Shown: one piece after another, positions 1 to 10,152 of the stretch
How the letters are laid out: each line of letters begins with the position of its first letter
Numbering within the stretch: the stretch's first letter is position 1
Source of the DNA: JALNZF01 sp964447405
GTDB lineage: Bacteria > Nitrospirota > UBA9217
Direction of reading: 5' to 3'
DNA length: 64,000 nt
Assembly: GCA_964447405.1 (NCBI GenBank)
Contig: CAYUSP010000004.1
Coordinates: 681,127-745,126, forward strand
Position numbers and translations under genes: made by a program
Notes under the pieces: model-generated
Database searches by the model: none
The model's input: only the letters and a program-made list of their open reading frames with translations
Told to the model about the DNA's origin: nothing

Positions 1-2122
1 TGCTTGGGGCATCTAATGTCATCGTCGGTTGCGTAATACCCTGCACTTTCCTGATACGCTGACTGCCCAATTCCGCTATGTAGAGGTTCTTAAAAGCATC
101 AACTGCCACCGCAACAGGCGAACTAAGACCCGCCATGGTGGCTGGGCCATGATCGCCGCTGAAATCATTCGTCCCATTACCGGCAACTGTTGTAATGGTT
201 CCTGTTGCCGCAGCCACTTTGCGGATGCGCCTGTGCTCAGAGTCTGCTATATAGATATTATTGTCACCATCGACCGCTATTCCCCTTGGATAAGCAAGGC
301 CTGCAGATATCGCCGGTCCATTATCACCTATCATAAAAGACCCATTCCCCGCCACCGTCGACACGATCCCGGACAGATTGATTTTCCGTATACGATGATT
401 ATAAGTGTCAGAGACGAATATATTTCCCGTTTTGTCAACCGCTATTCCATCAGGATAATTGAAACTTGCTGAAGTTGCCGGGCCATTATCGCCGCTGTAA
501 CCAGCAATGCCGTTTCCTGCTATGGTCGTAATGATCCCATATGCATCTATTTTCCTAATACGCTGGTTTGACTTATCGGCTATATAGATATTTCCGCTGC
601 CATCAGCCGCAATCCCCGCCGGATGGTTTATTCGTGCTGCTGTTGCCGGGCCGTTATCTCCTGTAAAACCTGCATATGCTGTCCCGGCGATCGTGTGGAT
701 TATTCCTGTCTGTGCATCCACTTTTCGGATTTCATTAAGAGCTGCCACATACATATGGTCTGCCATGTCTACCATAACACCGCTCGGAAAGGTCAGCCGT
801 GCCATTGTCGCAATAACATTATCCCCGGTATCAGCTGTGCTGCCTTGCTGACCAGTGCCAGCAAACGTTGTTATCGTACCGTTAGCATCCACTTTTCGAA
901 TTCGATTGTTAGAATTGTCTGCTATATATAGGTTGTTGGCTTTATCGACAGCCACCCCACTTGGTCCATTCAAGCTTGCAAATATGGCCGCACCGTTATC
1001 GCCGCCAAAACCAGGCGTCCCGTTACCCGCTACTGAGGTGATAATTCGGGGTGATGAACCTATCCTTCGTACACGACCATTTTCTGAATCTGCAATATAA
1101 ATTATGCCCCATGGATCAACTGCCAGACCCTTCGGGAATCTCATGCTGGCTGATGTGGCATAACCATTATCACCGCTGTAACCTATCATGCCGTTTCCAC
1201 CGATCGTGGTAATAATTACAGACGAGGTAATTACACGAATGCGCTGATTCCACGTATCTGCTATATAAAGGTTATCGGCTGTATCAACTGCAATACCATA
1301 GGGATAATTCAGCATGGCTGCTGACGCATAACCATTATCGACACTATAACCTGCAGTCCCGGTCCCCGCGATGGTCGTGATTATTCCGCTTGAATCCACT
1401 TTTCTGATCCGGTGATTATATGTATCAGCTATATAAATAATGCCCGTACTGTCGATTGCCACACTTGACGGGTAGAAAAGGCCAGACGAGATTGCGCTGA
1501 CATTATCACCCGTGTAACCGCCGGTACCATTTCCAGCTACGGTCATGATAATGCCGGAGGTATCAACTTTTCGAATGCGATGATTTCCCTGGTCTGCTAT
1601 ATATAAGCTCCCAACATTGTCAATGGCAACACCTGATGGATTAAATAACGTCGTAGAGGTTGCGGGAAGATTATCTCCGCCATATCCCATTCCTGAGTTG
1701 CCTGCGACAGTCGTGATAACCCCAGCAGTATCGACTTTGCGAATACGATTATTCCACGTATCCGCAATGAATATGTTTCCAGACCTATCAATAAACACGC
1801 CTAAAGGGGAGTTGAGCTTAGCGGATAGAGCAGGGCCATTATCTCCGCTGTAGCCGCCAACTCCGTTGCCCGCAACCGTCGTAATAATTCCGGATACCGC
1901 ATTCACCTTGCGAATGCGATGATTATCCCGGTCAGCTATGTAGTAATTTCCAACAGAGTCAGTAGCCGCGCTGTTTATATAGTACAGAACGGCATCAGGT
2001 GCCGGCCCGCCGTCGCCGACCGAACCACCGGCGATAGTCGTAATATCGCCAGGTGCAGCCCATGCTGTGGATATGTATAACATCGTAAAGAACGAAAGGA
2101 TTGCCGATAATATTTTGTACAT
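1..2122 (-). CDS. Exported NHL-repeat protein, C-terminus cut by window edge
   Basis: The frame is open from the ATG at 2122 down to base 1, about 707 codons with no stop, so the C-terminus lies outside the window. An AGGAGG at 2129-2134 sits 6 nt before the ATG and fixes the start. Residues 1-22 form a signal peptide ending in a TAWA cleavage-like site. The rest is twelve tandem units of about 56 residues, each with an ITTVAGNG-type start, a GYSGDNGPA-type turn, a GIAVD-type strand and an NIYIADTxNxRIRKVD ending. These are NHL repeats of the teneurin/serine-threonine-kinase-associated type. Known NHL repeats fold as six-bladed beta-propellers, so twelve units could make two; that is inference. 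Likely periplasmic or surface-exposed, ligand unknown. It is not co-directionally coupled to another gene inside the window; the next minus-strand gene ends 380 bp upstream. Confidence 0.9.
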   Translation of the reverse strand, partial: MYKILSAILSFFTMLYISTAWAAPGDITTIAGGSVGDGGPAPDAVLYYINSAATDSVGNYYIADRDNHRIRKVNAVSGIITTVAGNGVGGYSGDNGPALSAKLNSPLGVFIDRSGNIFIADTWNNRIRKVDTAGVITTVAGNSGMGYGGDNLPATSTTLFNPSGVAIDNVGSLYIADQGNHRIRKVDTSGIIMTVAGNGTGGYTGDNVSAISSGLFYPSSVAIDSTGIIYIADTYNHRIRKVDSSGIITTIAGTGTAGYSVDNGYASAAMLNYPYGIAVDTADNLYIADTWNQRIRVITSSVIITTIGGNGMIGYSGDNGYATSASMRFPKGLAVDPWGIIYIADSENGRVRRIGSSPRIITSVAGNGTPGFGGDNGAAIFASLNGPSGVAVDKANNLYIADNSNNRIRKVDANGTITTFAGTGQQGSTADTGDNVIATMARLTFPSGVMVDMADHMYVAALNEIRKVDAQTGIIHTIAGTAYAGFTGDNGPATAARINHPAGIAADGSGNIYIADKSNQRIRKIDAYGIITTIAGNGIAGYSGDNGPATSASFNYPDGIAVDKTGNIFVSDTYNHRIRKINLSGIVSTVAGNGSFMIGDNGPAISAGLAYPRGIAVDGDNNIYIADSEHRRIRKVAAATGTITTVAGNGTNDFSGDHGPATMAGLSSPVAVAVDAFKNLYIAELGSQRIRKVQGITQPTMTLDAPS

Positions 2123-2503
2123 AAACAACCTCCTCATTAATTTTCTCGACCGAATTCTTCCAGTTTCTTTCCATCTTTGCTTCTACATCCCGCTTTACGG
2201 CGTTTAAGTCAGCAATCCGTTTATCTGAACGCTGTAATTACGTCTACTTACGATCTCAACCACTCCCGCGACCGTGTCTATGCCCTCATTCCGCCGGTAT
2301 ATACAAACGATATATTTTTCCACGGATACCTCGCAGATATGGTTTTGTGAACGTATGCGTAAATACTATGTGAGGGAAGCTTACAGGAGACTTACGGAAG
2401 GAGAAAAATTAGAACTATTTTAAGAGAAAATGAACTGGATAAGATTAACAACGTGGAGAAAAGTAACGCGCTGAATCTGCTTTTGACAGAATGGAGCAGA
2501 ATA
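2123..2503. other. Intergenic region upstream of the NHL gene
   Basis: This 381-bp spacer lies between two minus-strand genes and must hold the NHL gene promoter, but no convincing -35/-10 pair was found. It contains an AGGAGG ribosome binding site for the NHL gene (2129-2134) and, on the plus strand at 2317-2335, a copy of a motif that also lies in the leaders of the SARP gene and its fragment near 48 kb and 52 kb. No coding sequence is apparent. Confidence 0.5.
2317..2335 (+). promoter_or_regulatory. Third copy of the SARP-leader motif
   Basis: TTTCCACGGATACCTCGCA matches the leader of the regulator at 51945 at 16 of 19 positions, including an unbroken TTTCCACGGATA. No SARP-type gene follows on this strand here. 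It could be a binding site for one of the two large SARP regulators, a leftover leader, or coincidence. Confidence 0.3.
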
Positions 2504-5500
2504 TTACTGCCCCTGTTTCATTGCGTAGTAGATCCCTTCGGTCTTTGATGAAGGTTTTAGCCCGAGCGAACCTTGGAGCACAACACGGCAGCGATGATAT
2601 GTTTTTATCGCTTCGGCCTGCTGTCCCATCTGGTGATGGCAAATCATAAGACACTGGTAAAATTCCTCGGCAAGATCGTCTATCTCCAGGCCGTTCACAA
2701 AGGCCCGCGCCGCCTTATCATATCTTCCCGATTCCATCCAATGACCCCCCAGGGCATTGATGCACTGCATGAACTTCACTCGCAGGCGTTCGCGAAGCGA
2801 TATGGTCCAGGGCTGTTTCATATCTGCGGGCAGCAAGTGGCCTTTGTAGATATCAAGTGCCCTTGCCGTGAGATGAACCGCACTTTCTCTCTCCCGGACC
2901 GCATGCTGCCATGCTTCCTGTGTCTTACACAATGCCCGTTCAAACGCCCACGTATCCACCCAGCAGCAATGATCATCAAGGCCCAGCATTCCGTCCCGGA
3001 GCACGAGCGCCTCGTCATGCCCGAGCAATTTTCGCAACCGATGCAGCGTGGTATCGAAGGACTTGTGCGCCACATCGCCGTCGGCATCCGGCCACAGCAC
3101 ATCCGTCAGCTGCTCTTCACTCACGCCCCGCCCCCCGAACGCGATCAACGCCTTGAGCATTGCCATCGGTTTCTGCTGCACTCTGCCCGGGAATACCACG
3201 GGCCTGTCGTCTATCATTATCTCGAACTTTCCCAGCGCGTAGATCTTGACCGGCCAGGGCCATGCCTCGGTTACGTCAGATGCTTCATCCGGCCTGAGCT
3301 TGTTTAATCTGATCAGTTCCCTGACGAATGATGTTTCGATCCCGAGCTCAAGCGCCTTTGCGCAAAACCGGGCAAGCGTGCTTCTTCCGATGATCAGATA
3401 TCGCAACCCTGTCTCTTTACAGACGGCGATCGCATGGTTTGCGCGCTCTGCAAACCTCGCCTCATCGCCGTTGTTCAACGCGAGCATCGCTTCCAGGGCC
3501 GAACACCAGGCATCCACATGCGCGCAGCGGAGCGAGGAGAGCCTGCTGCGCATGTCCGTCAGCTGCGGCAAAACGAGATCGTATCGTTTTGCTTCAAACA
3601 GTATGCTCGCAAACGTGAATTGATGGCCATTAAGGATAAGGGGTGACCCGGCAATTTCCGTAAGCTGCATGCATCTCTCCGCATGCGCGATGGCTGCTTC
3701 ATACCGGCACGTGATCAAGTCTATGAGAGATGACTGATGAGCATAAAAAATCAAATCATAACAGGCGCCCTGATTAAGCGACGACGCCATTTTACCAAGA
3801 AATTCCTGCGCCCGCGCGATCCGGTCACTTGTTATGGAATTGTAAATACCCACACCGTAGAACATCAGGTCAAGGTGGTGGACGCCGGTTTCTGCCGCCA
3901 GCTTTAATCCTTGATCAACGGTATCAAGTCCCGCTTCATAAAGCGACGTATAGAAATAGCACACAGCTTCCGTGCGATACCACATCAGCTTGGGAAGCGG
4001 CGCGCCATGTTCCGCTTTTGCGATGGGAGAAAGCGCGGCCACCAGCGAACCCGCTTCGTCAATCCTTCCAGTCCAGAGATAATACAGAATAAGATTGTAA
4101 CCAATGAACATGCGTCGGGACAGGTCTTCGGACCTCAACGTAATGTCCCACACACGCTCTGTCCATCCTGGAAGATCGGGATGGTGGGGTTGACGGAACA
4201 AGAGCGCTGCAAAGATCGCCGAGGTGGCGCGCTCTTCGATTTGCACACTCGGGAAACCAGCATATCGCTGTTGTAAAACCGGGAACTCGGCTATCCAGCG
4301 ATCAAGCGGCTTAAAGTCCTTCCACTCATACATGAAGGTGTCCACGATTCCGGACCAGGACAGAAATGATCCCGAGGCATCCCCGTTGGCTTGAAATATT
4401 GAATAAGCCTTTTCCATTACCGTCCTGGCTTCCGCCGGCCTGACAGCAAGACGGCACATGGCCTTCCAATAGAGAAGCCACCCTGTTCCCTCCACAATAT
4501 CAGATGGAATCGCATGAATCCAGGCCTCGATCGTTTGGAATCGTCCCGTTGTCATGTATGATTCGGCATGGTGGAGAAGAAGCCCGGTCAGCTCATGCCA
4601 GTCTTCAGCATCGATCATCAGCCTTGCCGCATCTTCCACGTACCCGGCCTTGAGAATGAGCAAGGCGGCCTTTTTCGCAAGAAGGGGCATCCCCTCCTGT
4701 CCGAAGCTTTCACGACAGCGGAGTAGTAAAAAATCCCTGAACAGCGGATGGTACTGATAAACCATTTCCCGGGCCTCGTGCCGCGCCGTGAATAAATTTG
4801 TGCGCTCCAGCCTGGAGAGAATCTGTCCGGCGCGCCTGTTGCCGGTCAATTCTTCCACAACCCCAATGGTCATTCTCGGAAGCAGCGAGGTCATGAGTAA
4901 AAAACGCTTTATCTCGTCATCAACACGCTCATAGAGTTCATTGGCAAAAAAATCAAATATCTGTTCAGTGGGAATTTGTCCGAAGGATTGTAGTTTGCCA
5001 TCCTTTGAAATGTTTTCCGCAAGAAGTACCAGTCCCGCTGCCCAGCCTTCTGTTTTCCGGTATAACAGCTGAAGTACCTCATCAGTTGGGGCCTTCTTCC
5101 CCCGCGATGCTACCAGAGCCCGTGATTCATCAAACGTGAAGCCAAGTTCGATCCCGTCGATAACCTTCAGCTTTCCCATGGCACGGAACCGCGTGAATAC
5201 CGGGGGAGGATCTACCCGGCTTACGATCAGGATCGATATCCCCTCCGGTGCAATACTAAGTCCTTCGCGGACCACTTCGTGAAACGCGGACTCTGCCGGG
5301 ACATCCTGATAATTGTCGATGGCGAGACAGAATGGCTTCTTCAAGCGGCCATAGAGCGCTTCGAAATAGCGCCTGGTGAAGGTGGGGATGGCATGGCGAT
5401 ATTCAGAGGTGAAAAAAGGAAGGGGGGTTCGGTACCGCGGCGCTGTATGTTTGATTGCCTGGTTCAGGTATGCGAAGAACGTGGCAATGTCGGCATCGCC

Positions 5501-5701
5501 CGGATCCGCCTGGTACCACAAGCAGGGCAACTTGCACCTGTCGAGCCAGTTTGCCGCCAGCGTCGTCTTGCCGGACCCGGCAGGCGCGGAGATCCAGATT
5601 ATCGTATCGCCGGTGATCAGGGCAAGATGATCGAGAAGACGCTTGCGTTCCACGATCCCGGCGACATGCGGGCGGGTCAGTTTTGCGGGCAGGATCTTCA
5701 T
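2504..5701 (-). CDS. SARP/MalT-like transcriptional regulator with N-terminal ATPase
   Basis: This 1065-aa protein has a STAND-type NTPase domain at its N-terminus, with Walker A SAPAGSGKTT at residues 38-47, followed by a long helical middle of the TPR/MalT type. From about residue 818 there is a winged-helix DNA-binding domain (LGKFEIMIDDRP, then a VLWPDADGDVAHKSFDTTLHR segment) and a bacterial transcriptional activation (BTAD) domain. It is therefore a predicted signal-activated DNA-binding regulator; the inducer is unknown. The start codon lies 1 bp after the stop of the upstream hydrolase gene, so the two are surely co-transcribed and perhaps translationally coupled. The hydrolase may make or destroy the inducer, which is inference. 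A paralogue with the same architecture is at 51945-55175. Confidence 0.88.
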   Translation of the reverse strand: MKILPAKLTRPHVAGIVERKRLLDHLALITGDTIIWISAPAGSGKTTLAANWLDRCKLPCLWYQADPGDADIATFFAYLNQAIKHTAPRYRTPLPFFTSEYRHAIPTFTRRYFEALYGRLKKPFCLAIDNYQDVPAESAFHEVVREGLSIAPEGISILIVSRVDPPPVFTRFRAMGKLKVIDGIELGFTFDESRALVASRGKKAPTDEVLQLLYRKTEGWAAGLVLLAENISKDGKLQSFGQIPTEQIFDFFANELYERVDDEIKRFLLMTSLLPRMTIGVVEELTGNRRAGQILSRLERTNLFTARHEAREMVYQYHPLFRDFLLLRCRESFGQEGMPLLAKKAALLILKAGYVEDAARLMIDAEDWHELTGLLLHHAESYMTTGRFQTIEAWIHAIPSDIVEGTGWLLYWKAMCRLAVRPAEARTVMEKAYSIFQANGDASGSFLSWSGIVDTFMYEWKDFKPLDRWIAEFPVLQQRYAGFPSVQIEERATSAIFAALLFRQPHHPDLPGWTERVWDITLRSEDLSRRMFIGYNLILYYLWTGRIDEAGSLVAALSPIAKAEHGAPLPKLMWYRTEAVCYFYTSLYEAGLDTVDQGLKLAAETGVHHLDLMFYGVGIYNSITSDRIARAQEFLGKMASSLNQGACYDLIFYAHQSSLIDLITCRYEAAIAHAERCMQLTEIAGSPLILNGHQFTFASILFEAKRYDLVLPQLTDMRSRLSSLRCAHVDAWCSALEAMLALNNGDEARFAERANHAIAVCKETGLRYLIIGRSTLARFCAKALELGIETSFVRELIRLNKLRPDEASDVTEAWPWPVKIYALGKFEIMIDDRPVVFPGRVQQKPMAMLKALIAFGGRGVSEEQLTDVLWPDADGDVAHKSFDTTLHRLRKLLGHDEALVLRDGMLGLDDHCCWVDTWAFERALCKTQEAWQHAVRERESAVHLTARALDIYKGHLLPADMKQPWTISLRERLRVKFMQCINALGGHWMESGRYDKAARAFVNGLEIDDLAEEFYQCLMICHHQMGQQAEAIKTYHRCRVVLQGSLGLKPSSKTEGIYYAMKQGQ

Positions 5702-5702
5702 G

Positions 5703-6536
5703 TTACTTCAGGTGCGAAAGCCACTCGCTGACAATAGTATTAAATCGCGGCTGCTCCTCGATAAAGGGGAAGTGTCCGCTTTCCTCGAAAATAACGAGCT
5801 TTGCGTCGGGAAGCTTCGCATGTATGCGGTCAGCGCCCTGGGCAGGTGGATTGATCCAGTCGTCTTTGCCGGCAATGATCAATGTCGGCGCCTTGATCTC
5901 GTGCACCCACGCAAGACTGTTGAAAGCCGGGAACCATGTGCCGGTACTGTGATTCAGGGCCGCTGCGCAAAATCGGGTATCGTTCACAAACTGCTCCCCG
6001 ACGCGCGGATCGTATTTTTTGAAGTAGACCGGCAAAATTATGGAAGCGCCCCGCTTGAAGTCATCATCAGTCTCATACGGTTCGGTGAATGTTTTTATTA
6101 CTTGCCGTACCTGCTCCGGCGTACCTCTTTTCTGAGCATTGGCCATGGCAACATCAGGAAAGTCCAGCGCGGGTACAGTGCAACAGAGGATTAGACCGGC
6201 AACATGATCGCCATATCGTCTTGCATAGTCCTGCGCCACGAATGCTCCGCAGGAGTGTCCAAGCAAAACGATCTTGTCATGACTCAGATGCTTTCGTAGC
6301 TTATCTGCATCGTCCGCCCAGGTTACATGATCAACGCCCGTAAAGTCGGCCAGGCGGGTTGATCGGCCGTTGCCCCGGTGATCATAGTAGATGAGCTGCA
6401 TCCGTTCAGCCAATGGATCAAGCCACGGACGGAAGCAGGTGTGGTCAAGCCCCATGCCGCCGTGCATCAGCATCAGCGGCGGTCCCTTGCCGAGTGTGGT
6501 GTAAAAGAGATCGATTCCATTAATAGATGCGATCAT
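5703..6536 (-). CDS. Alpha/beta hydrolase (proline iminopeptidase-like)
   Basis: This 277-aa alpha/beta-hydrolase fold enzyme shows an oxyanion-hole motif HGGMG (residues 25-29), a nucleophile elbow GHSCGA with Ser95, a candidate acid at Asp225/Asp226 in AGKDDWINP, and the catalytic His255 in ESGHFPF. The set resembles prolyl aminopeptidase and aryl-ester hydrolase relatives, but the substrate cannot be assigned. There is no signal peptide, so it is probably cytoplasmic. A GAAGGGGGG stretch just before the ATG supports the start. The gene is directly followed by the SARP-type regulator, forming a two-gene operon. Confidence 0.85.
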   Translation of the reverse strand: MIASINGIDLFYTTLGKGPPLMLMHGGMGLDHTCFRPWLDPLAERMQLIYYDHRGNGRSTRLADFTGVDHVTWADDADKLRKHLSHDKIVLLGHSCGAFVAQDYARRYGDHVAGLILCCTVPALDFPDVAMANAQKRGTPEQVRQVIKTFTEPYETDDDFKRGASIILPVYFKKYDPRVGEQFVNDTRFCAAALNHSTGTWFPAFNSLAWVHEIKAPTLIIAGKDDWINPPAQGADRIHAKLPDAKLVIFEESGHFPFIEEQPRFNTIVSEWLSHLK

Positions 6537-6897
6537 ATGCGCCCCCCTTCACTATTCATTGAACACAGTTTTTATAGCTGCATTTTAGGTACATTCTGCA
6601 TGCTCTACAACTCATGTATCCAGCATATTTATATTCATTCATGCATCAGAATGACGGAAATTTACGTAATTATCAACAGAAAAAATTGGGTATTTTTTGG
6701 GGTAGTGGAAAAAAGTAACATGGTCGTTAATTTATACGGATATTTATGCATAGTTTATTAACTCTTCACCGATACGCAGAATCCGCGCTCCGCAACGCGG
6801 CTCAATACAGTGCTATGGATTTTTTCTGGTTTGGCAAATTCCATCATTACCGGCAAAAAGCAAAAAGAGGTGCAGCATTTGCATTCCCCCCTTCTCC
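6537..6897. other. AT-rich divergent intergenic region
   Basis: This 361-bp spacer separates the minus-strand hydrolase/regulator operon from the plus-strand helicase. It is clearly more AT-rich than its neighbours and must carry promoters in both directions. It contains many TATTTAT/TTTATA-like tracts but no pair of elements stands out. No convincing gene was seen. Confidence 0.4.
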
Positions 6898-8856
6898 ATG
6901 GTAATCTGTCCGACAATGAACACGGTCAAAATCTTCGGCGAAACAGGCGCCATTAGCAAAGCAATGAAAACCGCCTATGAGGACCGCCCTCAGCAGATCC
7001 TGATGGCCGAGGCAGTTGAGAAAGCTCTCCAGACAAGCACCCATCTCATCGTCGAGGCCGGAACGGGCGTGGGCAAGAGCCTCGCCTACCTGGTCCCCCT
7101 CGTCCTCTGGTCCCGCGACCTGAACCAGCGGGCTGTGGTTGCCACGTACACCAAGGCGCTCCAGCAGCAGCTCATGGAAAAAGACCTGCCTTTTCTCGCA
7201 TCCGTTCTCGGCAGTTTCCGCTATGCCCTGTGCGTGGGGGGCGAGAACTATCTCTGCCTCCGCCGGTTCGACCATCTCCGCATCGGCAATCTGTACGAAC
7301 AGAACGAGATTGAGCCGCTGAACAGACTCTTTGCCTGGTCAACCGGCACGCGCACGGGCCTCCGGAGCGAACTCGATGTAGAGCCGCCCTCTGGACTCTG
7401 GTCCAAGGCCTGCCGCCAGGCTGACCTCTGCTTTGGCAAGACCTGTTCCTACTTCAAGGACTGTTTCTATTTCAGGGCAAAGGCGATCGAACAGCAGGCC
7501 CACATTCTCGTGGCAAATCACCACCTGTTCTTCGCCGATATGGCTGCGGACGGCAATGTCCTGCCTCAATACAAGGCGGTTGTATTCGACGAGGCGCATC
7601 AGGTTGAGGATGTGGCAACAGACTATCTTGGCGTCGAGGTCACGAACTTCTCTGTCCGGTACCTCATGGACATGCTCCTGTCCCAGCGCACGCGCAAGGG
7701 CCTGCTCACACGCCTTTCGGTGCAGGATGAGGATGTACTGATCGTACGCGGCATGGTGGACGGTCTGCGAGTCATTTCGGACAATTTTTTTCTGAACCTC
7801 CACCCGTTCCTTGCGAAAGAGGCTTCGCTCCGCATCAGAAAGCGCAATATCATACCGGACCTGCTGAGCGACCCGCTCTCCGAGCTACGGGACGCGCTCC
7901 TCGCACTGAAGGCTGAGTCGCTGGAGGAGGAGATGGAGATCAGGGCATTCGCGGGCAGGGCGCAGTCCCTCGCCTCGGCTGTACGCGTGAATCTCGAGCA
8001 AAGCGCTGAGGGCTGCGTATATTGGGCTGAGCGCGAAAACCTGCGCTACCGGCTCGTGGCATCTCCCATCGATGTTGCCGGCATGTTGCGCGAGCATCTG
8101 TTCGGCAGAACAGGGTCGGCAGTACTTACCTCAGCCACGCTCTCAGCCGGCGGGTCCTTCAGCTACATCAGGGGCAGGCTGGGTCTGGATGCGCCTTCCG
8201 AACTGCTGCTTGATTCGCCTTTTGATTTCGAGAACCAGGCAATGCTCTATATTGCACCCGGACTGGAAGATCAGCAAGCCGAGGGTTATCATGAGAAATT
8301 CGCTGAGGAGTTGAAAGCCGTTTTAAATATCACGGGGGGAAGGACTCTCGTGCTTTTCACCAGCTACAATCAATTGAGAAAAGCCGCCGAAGCCATGAGG
8401 CTGGAAATGCCGGGGCTGGGCATACTCTGCCAGGGTGAAATGCCGGCATACCGCTTGATCGAACAGTTCAAAAACATTTCGAACGCCGTGCTCATGGGCA
8501 CAGCATCGTTCTGGCAGGGGATCGACATCCCCGGGGACGCGCTTCAGTGCGTGGTGATCGCGAAACTGCCTTTTGCCGTACCGGACGAGCCGATCATTGA
8601 GGCGCGAATGGAGCGGCTCAAGAATCCGTTCTTTGAATACCAGGTCCCCCAGGCAACGCTGCTTTTCCGTCAGGGATTCGGCAGGCTTATCCGCACAAAG
8701 ACCGATTGCGGCGCCGTGGTAGTGCTCGACTCGCGTATTATGACTAAAAGCTACGGCAAATGGTTCCTGAGGTCTATTCCCAAATGCAGTATCACCGACG
8801 ACCGGGAGGAGTTCAAAAACTTCTTTGAGCAACTAAGAAATCCCGATAACAGCTAG
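6898..8856 (+). CDS. DinG/YoaA-type ATP-dependent DNA helicase (XPD-like)
   Basis: This 652-aa superfamily 2 helicase carries Walker A AGTGVGKS near residue 57, four cysteines placed like the Fe-S cluster of XPD/DinG (a CLRRF cysteine, then KACRQADLCFGKTCSYFKDC), a DEAH box in VFDEAHQVEDVA, and late motifs GTASFWQGIDIPG and FRQGFGRLIR. Proteins of this family unwind DNA 5' to 3' and act in repair or R-loop removal. An internal ATG at 6916 (MNTVKIFGE) may be the true start because the family usually begins near there; neither start has a strong ribosome binding site. It is a stand-alone gene, with no exonuclease fusion. Confidence 0.88.
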   Translation: MVICPTMNTVKIFGETGAISKAMKTAYEDRPQQILMAEAVEKALQTSTHLIVEAGTGVGKSLAYLVPLVLWSRDLNQRAVVATYTKALQQQLMEKDLPFLASVLGSFRYALCVGGENYLCLRRFDHLRIGNLYEQNEIEPLNRLFAWSTGTRTGLRSELDVEPPSGLWSKACRQADLCFGKTCSYFKDCFYFRAKAIEQQAHILVANHHLFFADMAADGNVLPQYKAVVFDEAHQVEDVATDYLGVEVTNFSVRYLMDMLLSQRTRKGLLTRLSVQDEDVLIVRGMVDGLRVISDNFFLNLHPFLAKEASLRIRKRNIIPDLLSDPLSELRDALLALKAESLEEEMEIRAFAGRAQSLASAVRVNLEQSAEGCVYWAERENLRYRLVASPIDVAGMLREHLFGRTGSAVLTSATLSAGGSFSYIRGRLGLDAPSELLLDSPFDFENQAMLYIAPGLEDQQAEGYHEKFAEELKAVLNITGGRTLVLFTSYNQLRKAAEAMRLEMPGLGILCQGEMPAYRLIEQFKNISNAVLMGTASFWQGIDIPGDALQCVVIAKLPFAVPDEPIIEARMERLKNPFFEYQVPQATLLFRQGFGRLIRTKTDCGAVVVLDSRIMTKSYGKWFLRSIPKCSITDDREEFKNFFEQLRNPDNS

Positions 8857-8910
8857 CAGAATTCGATAGGCACTGCGCAAGGGAAATACTGTTTTTCCGC
8901 AACCATATGG

Positions 8911-10152
8911 ATGGAACACATAATGACACCTGAAATTGCCAGTGCAAACGCATGCGGGCGGCTTTGCAGAATACGCACCGGACTGTTAGTCACTTGCCTC
9001 CTCCTGTTCGGTATGAGCGCTGGCTGTGCACCGCGAAATGCCCCATTACTGACTGAATCATCGATCAAATATCGGCCAACTCAGATTGCGAAAGATGTTA
9101 TGGCACGACCCGGCAGTTTTGCATGGTCTTCGGACAGCGCGTCGCTGGCGGTGATCACGGGCGAGACGGTGGCTATATATATAGTTGCAACCAACGAGCA
9201 ACGAATACTCCGGCTTGCTGGCGCTCATTTTGTGACATGGCCATCGCCGGGAAGACTGCTGGTCCTGGCCCGGGACAACGAGAGCGACATCCTCTTTACA
9301 ATCGACGGTGAAAGCCTCACCCTTGCCCGGACTATTTTGCAAAAACATACTGATGCCATATACTCAACTGCAGACAATTCAGAGATGTGCCTGCTTTCCG
9401 CGGACGTACGCAGTTTCTCCTTTGGTACCCAGGTAGCGCTTGAACTGTCCCTGATCACAGCCGGCGACACAACATCAAGACCCCTCTACTCATCCACCAG
9501 AATATTGCCTCCACACTGGTCGGATAAGCGCACCCTGCTGGCATGGACCCATGCCGGGCAGAATCCGCTTGACAGCTCGTTGCTGGTTATTGAGCACATC
9601 AAGCCGCCGGCTTTTGCCCCTTATTCACGTGTGATCATGATCGATCCCGCCAATGCAGACATCCTGGAGCTCGCCGGACAGTCCCGCGAAGGCCGGTACC
9701 TGTCGGCCAGCTGGTCACCTGACGGTCGTAAGATAGCACTGACCCGCGAAGACAGCAGGATCGAGATCTTTGCCCTGGACGGCAATATTGCTTATCACGA
9801 ACCACTGCCCCTGGGAGTTTATCCCTCGTGGAGTCCATTAGGTGATACACTCTATATTGGAGGGAACCTTATCTCTTCCGATGGCAAAAACAGGGTAACT
9901 CTTCTCACCCACGGAGCAGGGAGTATTTCAGCTTGGTCGCCTGATGGTACAAAACTTGCCGTGGCAACGGGCCCTGACCTCTGGCTATTCTCGGACATCA
10001 GCCCTTCTTCGGGCCAAAAGGCAAGCCCACTCGCCAGAGACCTGAGGAAAAAAATATTATTGCTGCAGAACCTGCTCCGGGAAGGTCTTATAACACCTCA
10101 GGATTATAAGGAGCGAAAGGCAGGCATCCTCAAGCAAGAGGTGAAACAATGA
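8911..10152 (+). CDS. Beta-propeller (TolB/WD40-like) lipoprotein with SHOCT-like tail
   Basis: This 413-aa protein has a basic N-terminus, a hydrophobic segment and a lipobox-like MSAGC (Cys39), so it is likely anchored in a membrane facing the periplasm. The middle holds repeats of the PD40/TolB type, such as FAWSSDSASLAV, ASWSPDGRKIAL, PSWSPLGDTLYI and SAWSPDGTKLAV, which predict a beta-propeller. The last 35 residues (LLQNLLREGLITPQDYKERK) look like a SHOCT oligomerisation helix pair. Its TGA overlaps the ATG of the multihaem cytochrome gene, so the two are translationally coupled. The cytochrome also ends in a similar tail, which suggests the two proteins assemble together; that is inference. 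Confidence 0.82.
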   Translation: MEHIMTPEIASANACGRLCRIRTGLLVTCLLLFGMSAGCAPRNAPLLTESSIKYRPTQIAKDVMARPGSFAWSSDSASLAVITGETVAIYIVATNEQRILRLAGAHFVTWPSPGRLLVLARDNESDILFTIDGESLTLARTILQKHTDAIYSTADNSEMCLLSADVRSFSFGTQVALELSLITAGDTTSRPLYSSTRILPPHWSDKRTLLAWTHAGQNPLDSSLLVIEHIKPPAFAPYSRVIMIDPANADILELAGQSREGRYLSASWSPDGRKIALTREDSRIEIFALDGNIAYHEPLPLGVYPSWSPLGDTLYIGGNLISSDGKNRVTLLTHGAGSISAWSPDGTKLAVATGPDLWLFSDISPSSGQKASPLARDLRKKILLLQNLLREGLITPQDYKERKAGILKQEVKQ

